Source: Serinicoccus kebangsaanensis
GTDB taxonomy: Bacteria > Actinomycetota > Actinomycetes > Actinomycetales > Dermatophilaceae
DNA length: 64,000 bases
Direction: 5' to 3'
NCBI RefSeq assembly: GCF_008919445.1
Contig: NZ_VSLG01000002.1
Coordinates: forward strand, 62,001-126,000
The position numbers and the translations under genes were made by a program. Below, piece after piece: positions 27,680 to 36,301 of this stretch. Under the pieces are notes generated by a model. That model was not told where the DNA came from. It ran no database searches and saw only the letters and a list, made by a program, of their open reading frames with translations. Position 1 is the stretch's first letter, and each line of letters begins with the position of its first letter.

Positions 27680-29026
27680 GTGGCGGAGCGAGACCGGGGC
27701 GGCGTGGGCGGCCAGGGCCAGGCGCGGGAGATCCTGCGCCTCGCCGTGCCTGCCTTCCTGGCGCTGGTGGCCGAGCCGCTCTTCCTGCTCGCCGACTCGG
27801 CGATCGTCGGCCACCTCGGCACCTCGGCCCTCGCCGGTCTCGGCGTCGCCAGCGCGGTGCTGCTGACCGCGGTCAACATCTTCATCTTCCTCGCCTACGG
27901 CACCACCGCCGTCGTCGCGCGCCGGCTGGGGGCGGGCGACGAGCGCGGCGCGGTCAGCGCCGGCGTCGACGGCATCTGGCTCGCCCTGCTGCTCGGCGCC
28001 GTCGGCGCCGTGGTCACGGCCGTGCTCGCGCAGCCGCTCGTCGAGCTCTTCGGCGCCGGCCCGGCCGTCGTCGCCGAGGCGGTGACCTATCTGCGCTGGT
28101 CGGCCATCGGCATACCCCCGATGCTGGTCGTCCTGGCGGCCACCGGCGTGCTCCGCGGCCTGCAGGACACCCGCACCCCGCTGGTCGCCTCGGTCGTCGG
28201 CTTCACCGGCAACGCCGCGCTCTCGCTGCTCCTCGTGCACGGCGTCGGGTGGGGCATCGCCGGCGCCGCGATCGGGACGGTGATCGCCCAGACCGGTATG
28301 GCGCTCGGCCTCGTCCTCGTGGTCGTCCGGGGAGCGCGACGGCTGGGCTCCTCGCTCACCTTCCACGGGGCCGGGGTGCTCCGGGCGGCGCGCGGGGGCA
28401 TACCCCTGCTGGTCCGGACCATCGCGCTGCGTGCCGCGCTGCTGCTCACCACCTGGTCGGCGGCGGGGCTCGGGGACGAGCAGCTCGCCGCGCACCAGGT
28501 GGCGCTGACCGTGTGGTCGACCCTGGCCTTCGCCCTGGACGCGCTCGCCATCGCCGCCCAGGCCCTGACGGGCAAGACCCTGGGCGCCAGCGACGTGGAC
28601 GGCACCCGCGCGGCGACCAGGCTGATGGTGAGGTGGTCGATCTGGTTCGGCGTCATCCTCGCCGTGCTCATCGTCGCCCTGCACCGGGTCATCCCGCTGG
28701 GCTTCAGCCAGGACGGCGAGGTGCGCTCCGCCCTCGCCGCCGCGCTCATCGTGGTGGCGATCGGGCAGCCGATCGCCGGGATCGCGTTCATCCTCGACGG
28801 CGTCCTCATCGGTGCCGGCGACACCCGCTGGCTCGCGTGGGCGCAGACCGCCGCGACGGTGGCCTACCTGCCGATGGTGCTCGGGGTGCGGCTGAGCGGC
28901 GTCGACGGCACCGTCGGGCTGGTCTGGCTGTGGGTCGCCTTCACCGGCTTCATGACCGTGCGGTCGGTGCTGATGTGGCGCCGTGCACGGGGCGAGGCGT
29001 GGATGGTCGTCGGCGCCGAGCGCTGA
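27680..29026 (+). CDS. MATE-family efflux transporter (DinF-like)
   Basis: The 448-residue product has 12 predicted membrane helices arranged as two six-helix halves, beginning ILRLAVPAFLALVAEPLFLLADS with the DinF-type early Asp, and LRGLQDTRTPL in the loop region. MATE proteins export cationic drugs or metabolites using H+ or Na+ gradients. GTG 27680 is the first plausible start before the hydrophobic core. It is divergent from dnaB and ends 3 bp before the convergent glycosidase gene. The substrate is unknown. Confidence 0.9.
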   Translation: MAERDRGGVGGQGQAREILRLAVPAFLALVAEPLFLLADSAIVGHLGTSALAGLGVASAVLLTAVNIFIFLAYGTTAVVARRLGAGDERGAVSAGVDGIWLALLLGAVGAVVTAVLAQPLVELFGAGPAVVAEAVTYLRWSAIGIPPMLVVLAATGVLRGLQDTRTPLVASVVGFTGNAALSLLLVHGVGWGIAGAAIGTVIAQTGMALGLVLVVVRGARRLGSSLTFHGAGVLRAARGGIPLLVRTIALRAALLLTTWSAAGLGDEQLAAHQVALTVWSTLAFALDALAIAAQALTGKTLGASDVDGTRAATRLMVRWSIWFGVILAVLIVALHRVIPLGFSQDGEVRSALAAALIVVAIGQPIAGIAFILDGVLIGAGDTRWLAWAQTAATVAYLPMVLGVRLSGVDGTVGLVWLWVAFTGFMTVRSVLMWRRARGEAWMVVGAER

Positions 29027-29029
29027 CCC

Positions 29030-31051
29030 TCAGCCGCGACGCCCACCCCTGCCCAGACGCTCCCGGGTCACGGTGAAGCCGCGCGACGGCACGACCACCC
29101 TCCGCCCCGCAGGCTGCCAGCCCTCGAAGTCGCCGTCCGCGTCGAAGCGCGCCCCGGCCGTGTCACCCAGAGCGGAGACCCGGGCCCGCGCCGGGGTGGA
29201 GCCGGCATACAGCACCGCGCTGTCGCCCGTCGTGGCGTAGGTGACGGTCGCGACGGCGGGGCGGATCACGAGCGCGTCCAGCCGCAGCGCACCATCGCTC
29301 GTGCACCGGACGGTCACCGGCCCACCGGGCAGCGACGTGGGGAGGAGCTGCGGGACCAGGCTCCCGTCGACCTCGGTCAGGCCCGCCGGGCCCGTGCCGC
29401 CGTTGGCGGTGCTGCCCAGGTCGGCACCACCGACGACCTCCCAGGAGGCAGACCCCGCCTCCTCGGCCCGTCGCCAGGACAGCGGATGCGCCCAGCTGCC
29501 CTCGGCGACGTCCAGGTCGAACTCGACCCACTCGCCCTCCGGCACCTCGACGTAGCCGCCCCCGACGAGGTTGCCCTCGCCCGTCCACGCCCCTTCCTCC
29601 CGCTGCACGACCCGGCACCCCGGGCTGAGCCGGGCCGACTCGGCGTCCAGGGCCTGCAGCCCGTCGAAGGACTCGATGCCCCTGATCGACCTGGCGACCG
29701 CGGCGACGCGTGGGTGGTCGTCGAGCAGCATCATCGTCAGCAGCCCGTGGATGGTCGACTCCGCGCCGGAGTTGCGGTTCACCCGACCATCGGTCTCCAC
29801 GCCGTCGAAGGTGACGCCCGTGGCCGGGTCGTAGGTGGCCGTGCCCGCCGTGTTCGCGCCGAAGAACCAGCCCGCCGCCAGCCCGGCGAGCTCCCTCAGC
29901 CCCGGGCCACCACCCGCGTCCGCAGCGGCCAGCGCACCAGCGACCCGGCCGTGCGCGCCGTAGGCGATCTGCGCCTCCGCGGGGACCGGCGCCCAGGCGT
30001 TGTGCGGCCCTCCCGTCGTCAGCACCTGCGGGGTGAAGGTCCCGGCGTCGGCCACCGCGGCCCGCACCCAGTCGCGGCGGCGGCGCCAGCGGCCCGCCAG
30101 CGCCAGCGCCTCCGGCGCGGCGGCGCCCCAGGCGTGCCAGAAGCCGAGAGAGCCGGTCCACGGCAGGACGGCGCCGAACGGCCAGGCACCGTCGCGGCTG
30201 GTCCCCATCGCGGCGATCGCCTCGGTGTAGCGGTGCGCCGCCCGGCCGATCCGCCGGTCGTGCGGGCAGGCCCGGGCAGCCGCCACCAGCCCCAGCACCG
30301 CCTCGGCGGTGGCGTCGGCCCCACCGGCGATCAGCCATCCGGGCAACGGCACCCCGTCGCTGGTCACCCACCGGCCGTAGCGCCCCAGCGACTCCCGCTC
30401 GAGCGCGTCGAGGCACAGCCGCAGCCGGCGGAGCAGGAAGCGCCCGAAGGCCGGCTCGCCCCGCCGGAAGGCGGCATACCCCTCACCCAGCGCCCAGACG
30501 GTCCGCGCCAGCCAGTAGGACTCCGCGGAGTCGGAGGGATCAGGCAGCTCCACCGGCTCCGCGCTGGGGTTGAGCGTGCCGTCCGCCTGCTGCCACAGCA
30601 CCACCCGGCCGGCGTCCGGTCCGCTGTCGTTCTGCAGGTAGGTGAGGGTGCGCAGCAGCTGGTAGGCCTGCTGCTTGCTCCGCCGGTCGCCGGTCCGGCG
30701 CCAGTCCCGGACGAAGACCACGGCGGCGCGCGCGATGTCGTCGGTGTTGTAGGCACCCTGGGTGTAGTGGCCGGTGGCCGGGTCCAGCGTCCCGCCCCCG
30801 ACGCGACGGAAGCCGTCCCCGTCCGCATCGGCATACGTCCACGGGGCCAGCCCGGTCGGGTCGTCGTCGAGGTCGAAGGTCGTGTGCGTCGCGAGCGGTG
30901 GCAACGGCACCTCGTCCAGCAGGAAGCGCAGGTGGGCGAGGTTGGTCAGCCGCCGCCTGCTCCGCGGAGGGCCCGCAAGCGCGGGTGGCGCGAGGAGCGT
31001 CCCGGCGGGAGCGGCGGCGGACACGGCGAGGAAGGTGCGACGGGTGGTCAT
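29030..31051 (-). CDS. Tat-secreted six-hairpin-type glycosidase-like protein
   Basis: The product is 673 residues. The N-terminus has a twin-arginine signal (TTRRTFLAVSAAAPAG...ALAGPP). Residues about 45-470 show repeated helical hairpin segments rich in Trp, Tyr and acidic residues (AYNTDDIARAAVVFVRDW; GEGYAAFRRGEPAFG; GADATAEAVLGLVAAAR), consistent with an alpha/alpha toroid glycosidase. The C-terminal 200 residues are beta-rich (EVPEGEWVEFDLDVAEG) like a carbohydrate-binding module. No catalytic pair can be named. ATG 31051 overlaps the GH130 stop by 4 bp (ATGA). As the last gene of the sugar operon it probably trims the polymer outside the cell before import. Confidence 0.7.
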   Translation of the reverse strand: MTTRRTFLAVSAAAPAGTLLAPPALAGPPRSRRRLTNLAHLRFLLDEVPLPPLATHTTFDLDDDPTGLAPWTYADADGDGFRRVGGGTLDPATGHYTQGAYNTDDIARAAVVFVRDWRRTGDRRSKQQAYQLLRTLTYLQNDSGPDAGRVVLWQQADGTLNPSAEPVELPDPSDSAESYWLARTVWALGEGYAAFRRGEPAFGRFLLRRLRLCLDALERESLGRYGRWVTSDGVPLPGWLIAGGADATAEAVLGLVAAARACPHDRRIGRAAHRYTEAIAAMGTSRDGAWPFGAVLPWTGSLGFWHAWGAAAPEALALAGRWRRRRDWVRAAVADAGTFTPQVLTTGGPHNAWAPVPAEAQIAYGAHGRVAGALAAADAGGGPGLRELAGLAAGWFFGANTAGTATYDPATGVTFDGVETDGRVNRNSGAESTIHGLLTMMLLDDHPRVAAVARSIRGIESFDGLQALDAESARLSPGCRVVQREEGAWTGEGNLVGGGYVEVPEGEWVEFDLDVAEGSWAHPLSWRRAEEAGSASWEVVGGADLGSTANGGTGPAGLTEVDGSLVPQLLPTSLPGGPVTVRCTSDGALRLDALVIRPAVATVTYATTGDSAVLYAGSTPARARVSALGDTAGARFDADGDFEGWQPAGRRVVVPSRGFTVTRERLGRGGRRG

Positions 31052-32043
31052 GCGCGGATCTCCTGCTCGGTTGCGGCGCCCAGGGAGGACCCCCAGCGCT
31101 CGTTCGGGTCGTGCACGGCGACGGCGAGAGTCGTGTCGGACTGGCCGTAGTAGGCGAACCACAGGCCCCGGAAGTGCACGAGTCCCTCGACGAAGGTGAC
31201 GTTGGACACCAGGCCGTGGGTGTCTTCGAAGGACTGGGGGCGCAGCCACGGCTCCTGCAGCCGGGCCAGCACCCGGGTCGGATGGTCGGGGTCGATCGCG
31301 ATCTGGCCGCACCGGTAGTCGACGTCGACCGATCCGTCGTCGTGCACCGTGCGGGTCGCCCCGTTGGTCAGCATGAGCAGCAGACCGTTGTCGGTCAGCA
31401 CGGGTGAGGTGCCGATCTCCACCAGGTCGGCGTCGAAGGAGCCGGGCGTCGGGGCATACATCGGCTCGGTGTCCGGCGTGCCCGGCGTCCAGTGGATCAG
31501 GTCCTCGCTGGTCGCCCAGTAGATCCCGCCCTCGCCGAAGTACATCCACCACTTCCCCTGCATCTGCACCGGCACGATCACCCCGGCCTTGGACCAGTTG
31601 AAGCCGCGGGGGTCGACGGTCGCGAAGGTGTCGAAGTCGGCGAACAGCGGCCCGTGCTTGGTCCAGGTATGCAGGTCGGTCGAGGTCGCCAGGCACAGCT
31701 GCGCGCTGTGCCTGTCCCAGCCGGTGTAGGTGAGGTAGTAGGTGCCGTCGACGAGCGCGATCCGGGGGTCCTCGCAGCCGTAGCGCTCGTAGTCCTCGCT
31801 CGGCGACAGGATCGGCTCCTCCTCCCGCTCGAAGGTGTAGCCGTCACGGCTCCGGGCCAGGCCGACGTGGGAGACGATGTCCTCCGCGTGGGCCCGGTAG
31901 AGCAGCACCACCTCGTCCCCGTCGACCAGGGCGGCCGGGTTGTAGAGGTTGGCCGACTCCCAGGAACCCCCGCGCGGCCGCAGGATGGGGTTGTGCTCGT
32001 AGGGCACGAAGGGACCCAGGGGGAAGTGCGCTCCGGTGAACAT
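31048..32043 (-). CDS. GH130-family beta-mannoside phosphorylase/hydrolase
   Basis: The product is 331 residues with the five-bladed beta-propeller pattern of GH130: NPILRPRGGSWESANLYNPA, VLLYRA, YGCEDPRIALVDGTYYLTYTG with the conserved EDPR, and WSKAGVIVPVQ. Known members phosphorolyse beta-1,4- or beta-1,2-mannosides to mannose-1-phosphate. No signal peptide is present, so it acts in the cytoplasm. ATG 32043 lies 5 bp after the permease stop. The gene links the ABC importer to intracellular breakdown and suggests a mannose-containing substrate; the linkage is unknown. Confidence 0.85.
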   Translation of the reverse strand: MFTGAHFPLGPFVPYEHNPILRPRGGSWESANLYNPAALVDGDEVVLLYRAHAEDIVSHVGLARSRDGYTFEREEEPILSPSEDYERYGCEDPRIALVDGTYYLTYTGWDRHSAQLCLATSTDLHTWTKHGPLFADFDTFATVDPRGFNWSKAGVIVPVQMQGKWWMYFGEGGIYWATSEDLIHWTPGTPDTEPMYAPTPGSFDADLVEIGTSPVLTDNGLLLMLTNGATRTVHDDGSVDVDYRCGQIAIDPDHPTRVLARLQEPWLRPQSFEDTHGLVSNVTFVEGLVHFRGLWFAYYGQSDTTLAVAVHDPNERWGSSLGAATEQEIRA

Positions 32044-32048
32044 GAGGA

Positions 32049-32882
32049 TCAACCCTTCACGGCGGTGCCGAGGTCTGAGGCGGTGAAGTACCGCTGGAAC
32101 AGAACGAACAGGACGACGACGGGGAAGGCCAGCGCAGCCGCGCCAGCCAGGATGGCGCCGTTGGGGTTGGCGGTGGACTGGGCCACGTTCGAGATGTAGT
32201 TGGCGAGCGAGACGGCCATCGGCTGCAGGCTGGCGTCTTTGGTGATGAGGAAGGGCCAGAGGAACTCGTTCCACGGGCCGATGAAGGTCACGAGGATCAC
32301 GGTGACCAGGGCCGGCCGCACCAGCGGCGCCGCGATGGAGGTGAGGATCCGCAGCTCGCCGGCACCGTCGATCCGGGCTGCCTCGAACATCTCCTGCGGG
32401 AGGGCCTTGAAGAACTGGGTGAAGATGAACACCGCGGTGGTGTTGATCGCGAACGGCGCGATCATCCCGAGATAGGTGTCACCCAGTCCGAAGCCCCGGG
32501 TGATCTGCACGTAGAGCGGGATCATGAGCAGCTGGAAGGGGACCATCTGGACCAGCAGCATCAGGACCCAGGTCGCCCCGCGACCGCGGAAGTCCAGGCG
32601 GGCCATGGCATACCCCGCCAGGAGCCCGAAGACGACGGTGCCGAGCAGAACCCCGCTGGTGAAGATGAGCGAGTTCAGCAGGGACCTGACCAGGTCGACC
32701 CGGGCGTCGATCGCCGCGAAGTTGCCCAACGTCCACCCCGAGGTGGGGAAGAGGTTGTCCGGGGTGTTGGTCGGGGCCTCCTGGAAGGCGCCGACCACCA
32801 TGAAGTAGAAGGGGAAGGCGAAGATCAGCGCGGCGGTGGTGAGCAGCAGGTAGCGCACCCAGACGAAGCGGGGCCGTCCCAT
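32049..32882 (-). CDS. Carbohydrate ABC transporter permease, MalG type
   Basis: This 277-residue membrane protein has six predicted helices and the ATPase-contact EAA loop EAARIDGAGELRI (about residues 190-202). The early segment YLLLTTAALIFAFPFYFMV is the first helix. It is the second permease of the CUT1-type importer and follows the MalF-type gene by 1 bp. There is no ATPase gene in the operon, so a shared MsiK-like ATPase encoded elsewhere must energise transport; this is the usual situation in actinobacteria. Confidence 0.92.
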   Translation of the reverse strand: MGRPRFVWVRYLLLTTAALIFAFPFYFMVVGAFQEAPTNTPDNLFPTSGWTLGNFAAIDARVDLVRSLLNSLIFTSGVLLGTVVFGLLAGYAMARLDFRGRGATWVLMLLVQMVPFQLLMIPLYVQITRGFGLGDTYLGMIAPFAINTTAVFIFTQFFKALPQEMFEAARIDGAGELRILTSIAAPLVRPALVTVILVTFIGPWNEFLWPFLITKDASLQPMAVSLANYISNVAQSTANPNGAILAGAAALAFPVVVLFVLFQRYFTASDLGTAVKG

Positions 32883-32883
32883 G

Positions 32884-33795
32884 TCAGGCCTCCCTGTTGA
32901 CCCGGTTGGCGACCAGCGAGAGCAGGCCCACGACGATGACCAGCAGCATGCCGATCGCCGCCGCCGTGTCGGGGTTCTGCTGCTGGATGCCCTGCTGGTA
33001 GATGAGCAGGACGGGGGTCGCCGACGCGCCGTCGGGCCCGCCGCCGTTGGTGAGCAGGTAGGGCTCGGTGAAGAGGTTGGCGCCGGTGATGATGGCCAGG
33101 ATGAGCACGAGCGTCGTCACCGACCGCACGCCGGGGACCGTCACGTGCACGAAGCGTTCCCAGGCGTTGGCCCCGTCGGTCATGGCCGACTCGTGCCGCT
33201 CCCTCGGCACGTTCTGCAGCGCGGCGAGGTAGAGCAGGATGTAGAAGCCGAGCTGCTTCCAGGTCACGTAGAGCGCGATCGTCGGCATCGCCAACGCCGA
33301 GTTGATGAGCCACGACGGCGACGGTGCCAGCGGTCCGAGGACGCTGTTGACCAGACCTCCCGAGGAGAAGAGCAGCATCCACACACCCACCAGCGAGACG
33401 CTGGCCGTGAGGTAGGGGACGTAGAAGGCGATGCGGTATGCCGACACCCACCGGACCCCGCTGTCGAGCGCGGTCGCCAGCACCAGGGCGAGCACGACGG
33501 TCAGCGGCACGTTGATGACCAGGAAGACCGCGGTGTTGCGGAAGGAGCGCAGCACCTGCGGGTCGGTGAGCACGCTGACGAAGTTGTCGAAGCCGACGAA
33601 GGGCTTGGCCACGTCGACACCGGGCGCGGTGAAGAAGTAGTCGTGGAAGGCGATGTAGACCGCGAAGCCCAGCGGGTAGGCGAAGATCACCCCCACGAAG
33701 ACGAGGTAGGGCAGCGCGAACAGCCCGCCGATCGGCTGCGCACCCAGCACCCGGGTGCGCAGCCGGACACGGTCGGCTGCCGGGGCAGCGGTCAC
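32884..33795 (-). CDS. Carbohydrate ABC transporter permease, MalF type
   Basis: The 303-residue protein has an N-terminal tail, six predicted helices and an EAA-type loop (ERHESAMTDGANAWERF) in the fourth cytoplasmic segment. It partners with the MalG-type permease directly downstream. It lies 4 bp after the binding-protein stop, so the binding protein and both permeases are read together. The alanine of the canonical EAA is changed to Ser (ESAMTDGA), a common CUT1 variant. Confidence 0.92.
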   Translation of the reverse strand: MTAAPAADRVRLRTRVLGAQPIGGLFALPYLVFVGVIFAYPLGFAVYIAFHDYFFTAPGVDVAKPFVGFDNFVSVLTDPQVLRSFRNTAVFLVINVPLTVVLALVLATALDSGVRWVSAYRIAFYVPYLTASVSLVGVWMLLFSSGGLVNSVLGPLAPSPSWLINSALAMPTIALYVTWKQLGFYILLYLAALQNVPRERHESAMTDGANAWERFVHVTVPGVRSVTTLVLILAIITGANLFTEPYLLTNGGGPDGASATPVLLIYQQGIQQQNPDTAAAIGMLLVIVVGLLSLVANRVNREA

Positions 33796-33799
33796 GTCG

Positions 33800-35077
33800 T
33801 CAGCCCTGCGCGAGCTCGTCGACCTCGGTCGACGTCTGGCTGAGGAAGTCCTCGATCGACGTCGACCCGAAGATGACGGCCGCCGAGTAGCCGTCCCGGA
33901 AGGCCTGCCATGCCTCGACCGAGTTCGGGATGCTCGGCACGTCCCCCACGCGCTCCGCCTGCTCGGCGAAGGCCACGTAGTCGGGGTTGGCCTCGAAGTA
34001 GTCGGCGTAGGTGCCGGCCAGGTCCGTGCGCAGCGGCATCTGGCCGGTCAGCTCGAGCAGCTGGCCGTCGCTGTCGGTGCTGGTCGCGAACTTGAGGAAC
34101 TCCCACGCCGTGCCCTGGTTCTCGCAGGTGGTGAACATCGACACGTTCTTGGAGTCCGCGAAGGTGTAGACGTCCTCGGTCCCCGAGCTGGTGGGGACCG
34201 GCATGAAGCCGACGTCGACGGTCTCGGCATACGAGGGGATGGCCCAGGGGCCGGCCAGCTGCATGGCCGTCGTGCCTGCTGACATGGCGTCGTCCGTCGA
34301 CGCCTCCTTCGGGGCCAGCCCGTCCTCGTAGACCGTGGCCCAGAACTCCGCGACGGCACGGCCCTCGTCGCTGTCGAAGGTCGCCGCACCCTCCTCGACC
34401 AGCGTGGTGCCGCCGGTCTCGGCGAGATAGAGCGGGTAGAAGTCGAACCAGGGCTGGTAGAACTCGTTCGTGGGCGAGGGCCAGATCGCGCTGTCGGACG
34501 CCCCGGACTCGACGATCTGCCGTGCCCCGGCGAGGAAGTCCTCGTGGGTGGTCATCCCCGGGTCCTCCGGGTCCAGCCCCGCCTCCTCGAAGAGGGTCTT
34601 GTTGTACATGATCATCACCGGGTTGGACTTCCACGGGAGCTGGTAGTAGCTGCCGTCGATCGCATACGCCCCGGCGCCCTCGCCGCCCCGCTCCTCGATG
34701 TAGCTCGTGCCGTCCTCGAACGAGGACAGGTCCACCAGCCCACCCTGCCGCACCCAGCCGGACACGGCCGCGGTGGCGATGTTGAACACCAGGCACGGCG
34801 CCGTGCCGGCGGTGATGGCCGCGGTGATGGCCTCCTCGGAGGAGGAGCCCGCGGGGATCTCCTGCGCCGTGACCTGCTGGTCGGGGTTGTCGGCGTTCCA
34901 GGCCTCGACCACCGACTCGCCCCAGGCGAGCTCCTGCTCGTTGTTGGACAACCAGATCTCGATCGCCCCGGTCGCCGCAGCAGCCTCGCTGTCTCCGCCG
35001 CTCTCGCTGCCACCGCCGCCGCACGACGCGACCAGCAGTCCGCTCGTCACCAGGGCACAGGGTCGGATGAATCTCAT
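33800..35077 (-). CDS. Sugar ABC transporter substrate-binding lipoprotein
   Basis: The 425-residue product has a lipoprotein signal with lipobox LLVASC (Cys near residue 19) followed by a Gly/Ser-rich linker, then a family 1 solute-binding fold (IEIWLSNNEQELAWGESVVEAW near residue 43). It captures the oligosaccharide outside the membrane for the two permeases. ATG 35077 has AAGGAG six bases upstream and lies 26 bp after the LacI stop, which places the transport genes on the regulator's transcript. Confidence 0.93.
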   Translation of the reverse strand: MRFIRPCALVTSGLLVASCGGGGSESGGDSEAAAATGAIEIWLSNNEQELAWGESVVEAWNADNPDQQVTAQEIPAGSSSEEAITAAITAGTAPCLVFNIATAAVSGWVRQGGLVDLSSFEDGTSYIEERGGEGAGAYAIDGSYYQLPWKSNPVMIMYNKTLFEEAGLDPEDPGMTTHEDFLAGARQIVESGASDSAIWPSPTNEFYQPWFDFYPLYLAETGGTTLVEEGAATFDSDEGRAVAEFWATVYEDGLAPKEASTDDAMSAGTTAMQLAGPWAIPSYAETVDVGFMPVPTSSGTEDVYTFADSKNVSMFTTCENQGTAWEFLKFATSTDSDGQLLELTGQMPLRTDLAGTYADYFEANPDYVAFAEQAERVGDVPSIPNSVEAWQAFRDGYSAAVIFGSTSIEDFLSQTSTEVDELAQG

Positions 35078-35103
35078 GGTTACTCCTTGGATGAGGTGTG
35101 GTT

Positions 35104-36102
35104 TCAGCGCCGGGACGCTGTGCTGTCCCGGAGCCGCAGGCGGGTGCAGTCGAGGGTGACCGACCGAGGGGTTCCACCGGCGATGTCGTGCAGCAGGTGC
35201 TCCGCCGCCACCTCGCCGCGCCGGTGCGGATCGGTGGAGACACTGGTCAGGCCGGGCGAGAGGTGGGCGGAGAGATGGTCGTCGTCGAAACCGGCCACGG
35301 CCAGGTCGTCCGGCACGCGCAGTCCGAGCGACCGCGCGTAGGACAGACCGGCGATCGCCATCGTGTCGTTGGCATAGACGATCGCGCTCGGCCGGTCAGG
35401 GAGCTGGAGCAGCTCGGCGGTGAGGTCGCGGCCGCTGCGGGCCGTGAAGTCCCCCTGGCGCAGCAGTTCCTCGTCGCCGACGCGCTCGAGGTAGGCCTGG
35501 GCGCGGACCCGGGAGTGGACGTAGCCCATCGGCCCCGAGACGTGGGCGATGCGGGTATGCCCGTGCGCCAGCAGGTGGTCGATGAGCTCGTGGACCGGTG
35601 CGGCGTCGTCGGTGCGGACGCACGAGAAGGAGCTCTGGCCGTCGTAGGCGCCGAGCAGCACCGCCGGGGTCCCGAGACCCTGGAGGAGCGGCACCCTCCA
35701 GTCGTCCTGGTGCAGATCCAGCACGATCACGCCGTCGGCCCTCCCCTGCGCGATCGCCCGGTAGGCACGCTCCTCACCGGACCGCGTCCTCGCGACCTGG
35801 AGCACGAGGGCCACCTCGCGCGGCGCGAGGACCGACTCGACGCCGGCGATGAAGGCGGGGAAGAACGTGTCGGAGGCGAGGATCTCCGGGTCGCGGGCGA
35901 GCACGATGCCGATGGCGTTGGCCCGACGGGTGGCGAGGGCCCGAGCGGGCGAGCTCGGCACCCAGTTGAGCTCCTCCGCTGCCGCGATGACGCGCGCCTT
36001 GGTGGCCTCGCTGATGGGCCGCTTGCCGCTGAAGGCGTGCGAGACGGTCGCCTTCGTCACGCCAGCTGCGCTGGCGACGTCACCGATCGTCGGTCGACCC
36101 AT
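35104..36102 (-). CDS. LacI-family repressor of the sugar operon
   Basis: The 332-residue protein starts with the LacI HTH (PTIGDVASAAGVTKATVSHAFSG, hinge helix SPARALATRR) and has a periplasmic-binding-type sensor domain (ANAIGIVLARDPE; VIVLDLHQDD; VAGFDDDHLS). ATG 36102 is supported by AAGGAG upstream. It is the first gene of the operon, and two AAACCGGTTT-type operators lie over its own promoter at 36138-36168, so the whole operon is probably autoregulated. The inducer is probably a breakdown product of the imported glycan. Confidence 0.92.
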   Translation of the reverse strand: MGRPTIGDVASAAGVTKATVSHAFSGKRPISEATKARVIAAAEELNWVPSSPARALATRRANAIGIVLARDPEILASDTFFPAFIAGVESVLAPREVALVLQVARTRSGEERAYRAIAQGRADGVIVLDLHQDDWRVPLLQGLGTPAVLLGAYDGQSSFSCVRTDDAAPVHELIDHLLAHGHTRIAHVSGPMGYVHSRVRAQAYLERVGDEELLRQGDFTARSGRDLTAELLQLPDRPSAIVYANDTMAIAGLSYARSLGLRVPDDLAVAGFDDDHLSAHLSPGLTSVSTDPHRRGEVAAEHLLHDIAGGTPRSVTLDCTRLRLRDSTASRR

Positions 36103-36137
36103 CACACGCTCCTTGTGCGGTTGGACCTGGTCAGAGT

Positions 36138-36168
36138 AAACCGGTTTGACAGCAGAGGTCAACCGGTT
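36138..36168. promoter_or_regulatory. Two LacI operators over the sugar-operon promoter
   Basis: The palindrome AAACCGGTTT (36138-36147) and a second AACCGGTT core (36161-36168), both followed by TGACA on the plus strand, are spaced 23 bp centre to centre, about two helical turns. On the minus strand TTGACC and TTACTC-like elements 17 bp apart overlap both sites, giving a plausible promoter. The motif is typical of LacI-family repressors. Confidence 0.75.
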
Positions 36169-36187
36169 TGACAACTCTTTCCCACGT

Positions 36188-36237
36188 TTTCGACATCTGC
36201 TTTCGTCGCCATGGCGACGATTCGAGAGGTCGAATTC
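36188..36237. repeat. Palindromic repeat copy 3
   Basis: A perfect inner palindrome CGTCGCCATGGCGACG is flanked by a good right arm (ATTCGAGAGGTCGAA) and a diverged left arm (TTTCGACATCTGCTTT). Unlike the other copies it lies in a divergent promoter region, between the LacI operators and the AbiEi-like gene. Confidence 0.8.
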
Positions 36238-36301
36238 GGGCAGGTCGCTGGCCTGTGGACGACGAACCCGGTCCTGGGGCGGACTCGGCAACACTGGCGG
36301 T

